From: Scenedesmus sp. ARA3
Lineage: Eukaryota; Chlorophyta; Chlorophyceae; Sphaeropleales; Scenedesmaceae
NCBI GenBank assembly: GCA_004335835.1
Contig: RWJK01001341.1
Span: forward strand, 62,001-126,000
DNA: 64,000 nt
Direction: 5' to 3'
Shown one piece after another: positions 58,312 through 64,000 of the stretch; positions within the stretch are counted from its first letter, which is position 1; each line of letters begins with the position of its first letter. Made by a program: the position numbers and the translations under genes. The notes under the pieces are model-generated. The model was not told where the DNA came from and made no database searches. It saw only the letters and a list, made by a program, of their open reading frames with translations.

Positions 58312-60606
58312 CAGGTTGTTGGACGCAACAAGCCCCCTGGCTGCAGTGCAGTGCAGCCTCCGCCACCTGCAAGGAGGAAACATCGCAGAAGCAGCACAGC
58401 AGCCATTGCAAGCTGCCGGCAAGCCCTTCTCTGCATCCCAAAACCGCGCAAAACAGCGCAGTGGCACAGCCTTTGCTCAAGTCCCCATGCCCCTCCTCCT
58501 GCTCCTTCACAGCACCCGCCACTTGATCCTGGATGCCTCCCAGCGTGCCCTGCCTCAAGCAGCTGATTGTGAAGCCACCCACAGAAGGCAGCCTGGCATC
58601 AGCCCCCGTTGTGTAATACACAACACTGATCTGGATAACAAACTTAGATACATCCCAGCCTTCCGGATCCGTCCTTTTCAGCGCTTGCTTACCTGCCGCC
58701 GAAACAGCGCAGTGGCACAGCCTTTGCTCAAGTCGCCATGCCCCTCCTCCTGCTCCTCCACAGCACCCGCTATTTGATCCTGGATGCCTCCCAGTGTGCC
58801 CTGCCTCAAGCAGCTGATTGTGAAGCCACCCGCAGAAGGCAGCCTGGCATCAGATGCCTGCTCATCCCCACACCAGTCATCAGCATCCCTGCTGCAGCTA
58901 GCAGCCAGGTCCTGGTCCCATTTGAAGAGGCCAGCACTGGCAGCCAGGCGTGTTTCAAGCGCTGCATGGGAGCAGCAGGCAGCAAGGCAGTTGGGCAATG
59001 GTGAGGCTAGCGGCTATTGGAACAGTTGCTTGTGTGTTGAGGGTAACAACAGTCCAGCTGCTTGCAGACAAAGCATTGCGCAAAGTGGCTGGGACAGTAT
59101 GAGCAGTGCGGCATACCATGCCTCCTGTTCCGTTTATGCTGTTATGTTGAGATCACTCATATCCTGTGCCACATTCCTGCTGGTGAGAAATGCATGCGCT
59201 GCTGCTGTGCACTGCTGCATACTGCTGACGCTTTTCTAGTAGTCATACTACTGCACTTTGACCTTTCGGTATTGCCGCTGCTTGCGTGTCTCAAGGCTTG
59301 CATGCAGGCACACCTGCAGAGCAGTGCCGCTGCTGTGCACTGCCGCCTAGTGCTGACTCTTTTCTAGTAGTCAAAGAACTGCACTTTGACCATGCGGTAC
59401 TGCTGCTGCTTGCATGGCTTGCATGCCTCAAGGCTTGCATGCGGGCACACCTGCTGAGCAGTGCCGTTTCACCAGGTGCTTGTGATGCACCAGGCAGATG
59501 AACAGGCGTGTTGTGGCAGCCCTAGGGCAGTGCGTTACAATGTCCTGCAAGAGGCACAAGAGAAACAAAGCACATCGTTGCTTTGATTTGTTGCTGCATG
59601 GCAAGGCAAAAAGCAAGTACAGCAACTGAAGAACGGATAAAGCAAAGCACTCACGTGGAATCTCCTGCAGCTGGAGTTGCTTTGTTTATGCGATTGTTGG
59701 TGTGCCTGCAACCATATGTGTTATGCGTTACACATCATATGCTTGCAGCACAGCTCACCTCTGCACATGCTGCAACCAGTTGGAAGTCCTTTGCTGAGTC
59801 AGCAGCCAGCTCAGCATAAAACCCCAAAACCTCCCTCACACAGCCGAGACTCAGCGCCTCTGAACCATAAACCGCTGCCCGCGGCGGGTGCAGCAGCACC
59901 CTACGTAAGCACTTTGCATGCTTTGGCCCAGCCAGCAACTGCTCTGGGTGCGTTACTGGAAAAGAGAGATTAAGTTTGCCCTTAAGCAGCTGCAGGGCCG
60001 CTAGTTCCACTTGCTGAAGTGCGGTGGCTGCAATAGCACTGTCCTGCAAGTGCCGCAGGCCTGCTGCTGCTTGCTGCTGCTGCTGTGGTGGCTGCTGTGT
60101 GTCTGCGCTGCCTTGCTGCTGTGCGGTGGCCTTGTCTGAGTGGAGATGCGCGCGCGGTTTGATGCCTGCTGCTACTGTGGTGCCTGCTGCACCAGCTGCT
60201 GTTGCATGCGCCTGCAGGGCATGCAGGCATGCAGAGAGAACTGTTAGAGCAAGAACTCAACATGCACACGATATCAGAGCGCAGTAGTAACAAGCACTGC
60301 TTGGCAGTTGCTGCGGTTGCCAGGCTGTCCAGCAGTCAGGCCATGCAGCAATCGCCCTACAGCATATAAGACAGCAACACGACAGCCATATCCTGCTGGG
60401 TTATGAAGGGAACACATTGCTGTGCAAGCACAGCAGCAAACCCATCACTTGCGCACCTGTGCAGCATTACCACTGCAGTACGCTGCTATTTCCGCTTGAC
60501 ACGCCCCCTTGGCGCTGATATCCGGCAGCTCATTTGAATTAGTGTCACACAACGTAGCAGCTATACAAGCTGCCAGTAGAACAGCAGTTAGCTGCACACC
60601 ACCCAT
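51447..60606 (-). CDS. GLG1: Golgi apparatus protein 1-like cysteine-rich membrane protein
   Basis: Type I Golgi membrane protein made of cysteine-rich GLG1 repeats; its role in algae is unknown. Twelve exons on the minus strand (60606-60457, 60211-59759, 59544-59451, 58961-58693, 58117-57960, 57690-57521, 56363-56097, 55794-55650, 54886-54643, 54033-53861, 53230-52698, 51964-51447) join in phase to 1057 residues; human GLG1 is about 1180. The ATG at 60606 begins a signal peptide (MGGVQLTAVLLAACIAATLC). Repeat signatures include ADDWCGDEQASDARL, LRQLCRDDVGKLCKEA, KVERRMFCEGVPAAHGAVLDCL, AAKLCPKVQPGSGRVIGCLQ, KHCVHVVPGSGRVHACLRQ and CNADVQRLCPGLG. Near the C-terminus is one membrane span (FLWGVLASVSLTAIAAGCLA) and a short basic cytosolic tail. 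Eight exons have intronic echoes. The last intron holds a CAG tract with an assembly gap. Confidence 0.93.
51966..52126. repeat. Long (CAG)n tract with a 50-base gap
   Basis: CAG triplets on both sides of a run of N at 52020-52069, in the last GLG1 intron. On the minus strand it is (CTG)n running into the acceptor CAG of the final exon. The gap length is nominal, so the real tract length is unknown. Confidence 0.95.
52460..52580 (-). repeat. Echo of the 3' edge of GLG1 exon 11
   Basis: Repeats the exon end coding VAAEVHRELMLYVPGMQFTAA and GDAKQMCDAG with its donor, downstream of the real exon. Confidence 0.88.
53305..53600 (-). repeat. Two echoes of the 5' edge of GLG1 exon 11
   Basis: CTGCAG followed by sequence coding ACQSTITSLCGKLSGS (53310-53405) and ACQSPITSLCGKLSSS (53470-53590) precede the real exon at 53230. 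Each copy continues through LLPCL before diverging. Confidence 0.9.
54275..54455 (-). repeat. Two echoes of the 3' edge of GLG1 exon 9
   Basis: The exon end coding AHDYRLDYHLR with its donor recurs at 54280-54335 and 54405-54450, downstream of the real exon (ends 54643). Confidence 0.88.
55005..55302 (-). repeat. Two echoes of the 5' edge of GLG1 exon 9
   Basis: TGCAGGGACGCG and the sequence coding DALTSQFMLAVGD recur at 55008-55090 and 55208-55302, upstream of the real exon start (54886). The first keeps more than 90% identity by eye, the second is more diverged. Confidence 0.9.
55505..55580 (-). repeat. Echo of the 3' edge of GLG1 exon 8
   Basis: A diverged copy of the exon end and donor (coding the FQDDARFGDEC region) lies about 140 bp downstream of the real exon end at 55650. 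Confidence 0.75.
55895..55990 (-). repeat. Echo of the 3' edge of GLG1 exon 7
   Basis: Repeats the exon end coding VCLKGLLANGLALA..CAAVL..RLLEAAG with a GTGAGG donor, downstream of the real exon end (56097). The frame is intact in this copy. Confidence 0.88.
56475..56840 (-). repeat. Two echoes of the 5' half of GLG1 exon 7
   Basis: An acceptor plus about 120 bases coding GMNVTMCLRRKWQAISSEP..HVRHLAAQAFANTLLDAPL occurs at 56480-56612 and 56712-56838, before the real exon start (56363). Each copy ends where its frame turns into CTG-encoded Leu repeats. Confidence 0.93.
57070..57480 (-). repeat. Three echoes of the 3' edge of GLG1 exon 6
   Basis: About 80-105 bases ending at the donor (coding EAQYAGGLDSSLMLDDWDAP) recur at 57074-57150, 57259-57365 and 57378-57480, downstream of the real exon end at 57521. 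The two inner copies share the same flanking intron block. Confidence 0.93.
58190..58375 (-). repeat. Echoes of the 5' edge of GLG1 exon 5 with a (CTG)n tract
   Basis: CAG followed by sequence coding MAEAEDVRFSFDLSRGCSQE recurs at 58190-58257, with a diverged copy (VAEAALHCS-like) at 58327-58375. Between them lies a CAG run of about 18 units (58257-58312). The real exon starts at 58117. Confidence 0.88.
58475..58600 (-). repeat. Echo of the 3' half of GLG1 exon 4
   Basis: Repeats the coding sequence for SVGGFTISCLRQGTLGGIQD through HGDLSKGCATALF, downstream of the real exon end (58693). About 93% identical by eye. Confidence 0.92.
59280..59345 (-). repeat. Echo of the 3' edge of GLG1 exon 3
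   Basis: A short diverged copy of the exon 3 donor region (CACTGCTC.GCAGGTGTGCC) with flanking intron lies about 140 bp downstream of the real donor. Confidence 0.65.
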
Positions 60607-61362
60607 GGCAGCTCTGTGAGCTGCTCAACTGCTGCTCCTATTTTACCGGTTGACTGGTGGCATCCCTCCCCGAAGCGATGCGAACTATCAATCCTGCTGC
60701 AATGACAGAGTCAGTGCTGCACGATCAGGGCGGAAATGGGCCGTGTCTCGCCCTTCTCCTGCTGGCTTCTGCCTTCGGCAAGGACACATGTGCTGCGACC
60801 CCCAGAAGTTGTGCTTCAAATCAGCTTTTACACGAGATCGCTTCTGCCACAAATGTTTTCAGCCTGTTGATCATTTCGAAACCCTGGTGGTTGAGGCTAT
60901 GGAGCAGACACACAAACGTCCGTACTCGGGAATGATGTGAGGTTGACAGCTGCTAGCAGGCAAAATAGTGAATTATACCCCATGTCAAGCGTCTTGGGCG
61001 TCCCGTTCAGCGCCGCAGCCTCGCCCTCAACACAACTGCACTGCTGAAGTCACACCAGGCTGTGGGCAGTATCGTACTGCCATACGCTCAGAGCTGCTGC
61101 CGTGATACCAGTGCCTTCATATATGTTTTTAACATTTAATATATGTTGAATGTTTTGATTCGGACGGTTTGAGGGTTGGACTGGCACGGCTGTGCTCAGC
61201 AATCGCCAGAAGTCAGTTGGGTGTTGGTTGACTAAAATAAGCTGTGTACTGGAGGAAGAAAGCGTAAATTAGGAGGACAAGGATGTAACTATGGTCTTTA
61301 TGGGCCACAGTTTGCAGTGACGAGTAGGCACGGCAATCGTAATCAGGGACTGCAGCAGCAGC
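60607..61362. promoter_or_regulatory. Shared upstream region of divergent GLG1 and the secreted-protein gene
   Basis: 756 bp between two divergent ATG codons. An open frame at 60678-60935 has no conserved character. AT-rich stretches near 61121-61157 and TAAATT near 61266 are the only composition changes I see. Confidence 0.45.
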
Positions 61363-61935
61363 ATGATGGCAGCAGCTCAAAGCACACACAACAGACTAAG
61401 AGAGGCAGACACGTCAATCAAAGCTCTCACAGCTGCTCTTTGGATCCTACTGATTCTGGCAGCAGAAGCTGAGGCAGCATCATCTCTATTCAAGAATGTC
61501 AAGCCACTGGCAGTACAGCCGGGTGTGGCAGCAGCAGCAGCACCAGGGCAAGCTGTGCAGTATGCTCTGCCACAAGATGTGCAGGTGCTCTCCATGGCAG
61601 CCCCCGGAGGTGAGCTAGCACTTACTAGATAATAAAACAAATGTTCATTACAAAGTTCAATTTTCTTGAGCACCCCGGCAGTGTATGCCCTTTCTAACCC
61701 AAAAGAGGCCCTTGATCCACTGCCATGCTAATTTGTGCAGCGGGCGAGCGAAATCCTGGCAGGCTTCTGCCTATGTGTGCTGGTTGCATGCACTCTGCAT
61801 ACTAAAAACAGAGTGGCTGTGCAGGAATATGCTCAGCCACAGCAGCCAGGCATCTGCAGCACAATCATGCCTGCATGCATGTTGGCTTGCCCCTCAGCAG
61901 CACCGTCAGCATGTGCTTGCTTAACCTTGCAAACA

Positions 61936-61980
<45 letters not shown>

Positions 61981-64000
61981 CTGCAAACTGCTGTTTGCTC
62001 AGGTGGAGTGCAGCCTGCAGTGTTTGAACTCCAGTTTGACTTGGAGTTCCTTCTCACAACCCCAACAGCATTCACAGTGAACCTCCCAAGGGTGACAGCT
62101 CCGCTCCTACTGAGACACCGCCCAGACGTAAACAACCTGCTCTCCAGTGTAACAGCATCAGCAGGAGGTGACACACCCGTGCCAGGTCAGCCGAGTGTTA
62201 TAAACAGTGCAGCTGTCAATTTGAAAAGCGCCAGGCTGTGGACAGGTCAGGTTGGCATTGCTAATGCCGGCTTGAGCGCTGTCAGCTTCGCCGCATCAAC
62301 TGACACGTGGAACATCTATGGGGAGATACGCTACCTGGAGAACAGAACAAACAGGTGGCGGTTTTTCAAGGTGAGTAGGAGGAGGGAACGTTTTGAGTTG
62401 CAGCGCTGCATGTCGGCTGACATGGACTGCAGGCAGCTGCTGTTGAGAGCAAACATGGTGATGCACAGCAGCTAAGGCAAGGACGTGAAACACAACATCC
62501 TGAGCATGCTCAGACCAACAGAGACAACCACAACATGTGCTTCAGCACGTACCCAGAACTTTTACTAACAGTTCCAAACTCTTGATCAATAGTCTCATCA
62601 CATGCGTGTACTGGTGCCTGCCACAGTGTAACACACTGCATGTGATCTGCTGTATTGCAATGCACCCACAGATCGTGCCTGCCCTCACCCCATTCCAGCT
62701 AGCAGACATGAATGCAGCAGACGGCACTGGCAGCCCGCCCATGCAGCAGCCGCCAGTGGAGGTTAAGTGCCTGGTGTTTGAATTCCGGCGGCTGCCCACC
62801 ACATCAACGCCAACACGGCGATCCGCCGCAATCACAGCTGAGGCCGCACGCACAGCAGCAGCAGCAGCAGCAGCAGCTAACAGCAGCAGCGATGGTGGCG
62901 GTGATTATGCCTGCATTATCCAGGAGGCCATTCCGCCGATACCCAAGGGTGCTGAATTCGACAGCAGCGCTGGCAGCAGCAGCAGCAATGGCAGTAGCAG
63001 CAGGCGGCGGCAGATGCTGCAATCAGCAGCTAATGTTGTGCGGCAGGATGTGCTGATGGTGTACACAGGCGCTGCTGCATCAAACAGCTTCAATGGGGAG
63101 TATGTGAGGGCGAGCATGGTCAACGTGATCGCAATCACGAACAAGGTAACTGGTGTTAAGCATCATAAGCAGCTGGCATGCGAGCAATGGCAGTACAAGT
63201 AGCCACAGACATTGCAGTTGATCAGGGTATCATGAAGCATGTGTGCGCACCACTCAGGGATGTTCTGACCTTGGCGTTCAAAGCCTCGCATGTTACGTGC
63301 TGGTACGAGAATGTTTGAAGATGTAACAACATACTAAATGGTGTGTTTGTGTTGTGCTTCTTTGCAGGCGTACTTGGACTCCAAAGTGCCAGTGGTGCTC
63401 TACCCTGTGGGCATCAGACAGGTGACTGCACAATGGCAGTGACAGAACTCAGCACATGCAGAAACCTTAGACACAGGCATGTGGGAGGTTGTGCAACCAT
63501 GCACATGTGCATGTGTGTTCTTTGAGAGTATTTGCAACTGGTGAAGCATTGTACAGAATTCTATGTGAAGAGTGCTGCCGTTGCTGCTGCCATGGTTGTG
63601 TTTACAAGTCCAAGCGCTGGCATTGTGAGCGTGCAGCAGCTGAAAGAAACGTGCTGTCATGCTCTCAGGTCCCCTGGCAGGAGAGCTCCACCCCCCTGCA
63701 GGATGCGACTTCTGGCGCAGGCGGCCTGGACGTTGTTGCAGCGTGGCGCAATGAGGTGACACCTGGTGCAGCAAGCTTCTCAGAAAGGCAGTGCAGCAGC
63801 AGTCATTTTGCAACATCCCAAACGACCGGGCGCACAACAGTCATAGTACAAAGTTCCATGCGCCGAGCACCATGAGCAGGCTGCTGTATCGCCCCTGCTG
63901 CGCTTTCCCCTGACGTGACGTTGTCAACAACACCGTTACTTTGTTACTTTCTTCTGTTATGCAGCTGTCAGCAGATCTGGTCAGCTTCTGGTACAGCAGC
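61363..64000 (+). CDS. Unrecognised secreted protein, 3' end outside the window
   Basis: Function not recognised. Supported exons 61363-61609, 62003-62370, 62672-63145, 63368-63421, 63681-63755 and 63965 to the window edge all join in phase, at least 418 codons so far. The ATG at 61363 opens a signal peptide (ALTAALWILLILAAEAEA). The next region has VFELQFDLEFLLTTPTAFTV, DTWNIYGEIRYLENRTNRWRFFK and a possible N-glycosylation site (NRT). Exon 3 has VKCLVFEFRRLP, an Ala/Ser-rich insert, and NSFNGEYVRASMVNVIAITN. Short exons follow (YLDSKVPVVLYPVGIRQ, then STPLQDATSGAGGLDVVAAW). No membrane span is seen before the edge. No exon echoes were noticed. The intron before exon 2 ends in a (CTG)n tract, then a normal acceptor. 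Confidence 0.6.
61938..61977. repeat. (CTG)n microsatellite in an intron
   Basis: About 13 CTG units just upstream of the exon 2 acceptor of the right-edge gene. Confidence 0.9.

Noticed and set aside
60657..60940. Overlapping open frames on the plus strand between GLG1 and the right-edge gene
   Set aside because: No conserved motif, two competing frames, and they fall in the expected promoter region.

Overview
The window is nuclear DNA of a eukaryotic green alga. Its genes are split by many GT-AG introns. The codon frames are rich in Ala, Gln and Ser from CAG/CTG triplets. Several proteins are plant or algal in type: a plant-type tandem CCCH zinc finger with an HDW-CPYAH block, a CER10-type enoyl-CoA reductase, and a Golgi GLG1-like cysteine-rich protein. 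I favour a chlorophyte, perhaps of the Sphaeropleales (Scenedesmus/Tetradesmus-like), but that is an impression from composition, not a proof. I reconstructed exons by hand by matching reading phase across donor and acceptor sites. Seven gene models (TECR, COG0523, SSS, TauE/SafE, crystallin-CAP, GLG1 and the right-edge gene) close in frame across every junction. The zinc-finger gene has an open 5' end. Two genes (the PAN protein and the paired-module membrane protein) have unresolved internal junctions.

Layout, left to right. 1-3.6 kb: no gene seen. 3.6-5.45 kb (-): RR-TZF CCCH protein. 7.3-10.4 kb (-): very-long-chain enoyl-CoA reductase, 7 exons, 309 aa, with a pogo/Tigger-like MITE in its last intron. 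10.9-15.4 kb (+): COG0523/CobW GTPase metallochaperone, 7 exons, 608 aa, divergent from the reductase over a 515-bp shared upstream region. 18.35-23.1 kb (-): solute:sodium symporter family transporter, 6 exons, 563 aa. 25.2-30.3 kb (-): membrane-anchored PAN/Apple-like protein with a Pro/Ser-rich linker. 32.9-38.6 kb (-): TauE/SafE transporter with a very large Ser-rich cytosolic insertion, 7 exons, 1087 aa. 41.4-46.0 kb (-): large membrane protein with two related multi-pass modules. 48.0-50.8 kb (-): secreted beta/gamma-crystallin-CAP fusion, 5 exons, 361 aa. 51.4-60.6 kb (-): GLG1-like Golgi protein, 12 exons, 1057 aa. 61.36 kb to the right edge (+): an unrecognised secreted protein, cut by the window end and divergent from GLG1.

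The genes do not form a pathway. The recurring theme is secretory-membrane biology (VLCFA reductase in the ER, GLG1 in the Golgi, secreted CAP, PAN and signal-peptide proteins) plus transport (SSS, TauE/SafE).

The most unusual observation is structural. In seven of the nine genes, single exon edges together with the adjoining intron have been tandemly copied. This leaves ladders of partial 'echo' exons in the introns, or just past the last exon. Copies of a 5' exon edge always lie upstream of the real exon and copies of a 3' edge always lie downstream. Many keep an intact splice site and are 5-20% diverged by eye. The clearest is a ladder with a period of about 114 bp and seven extra copies in the PAN gene. 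GLG1 has echoes on eight of its twelve exons. A second theme is (CTG)n tracts running straight into the acceptor CAG.
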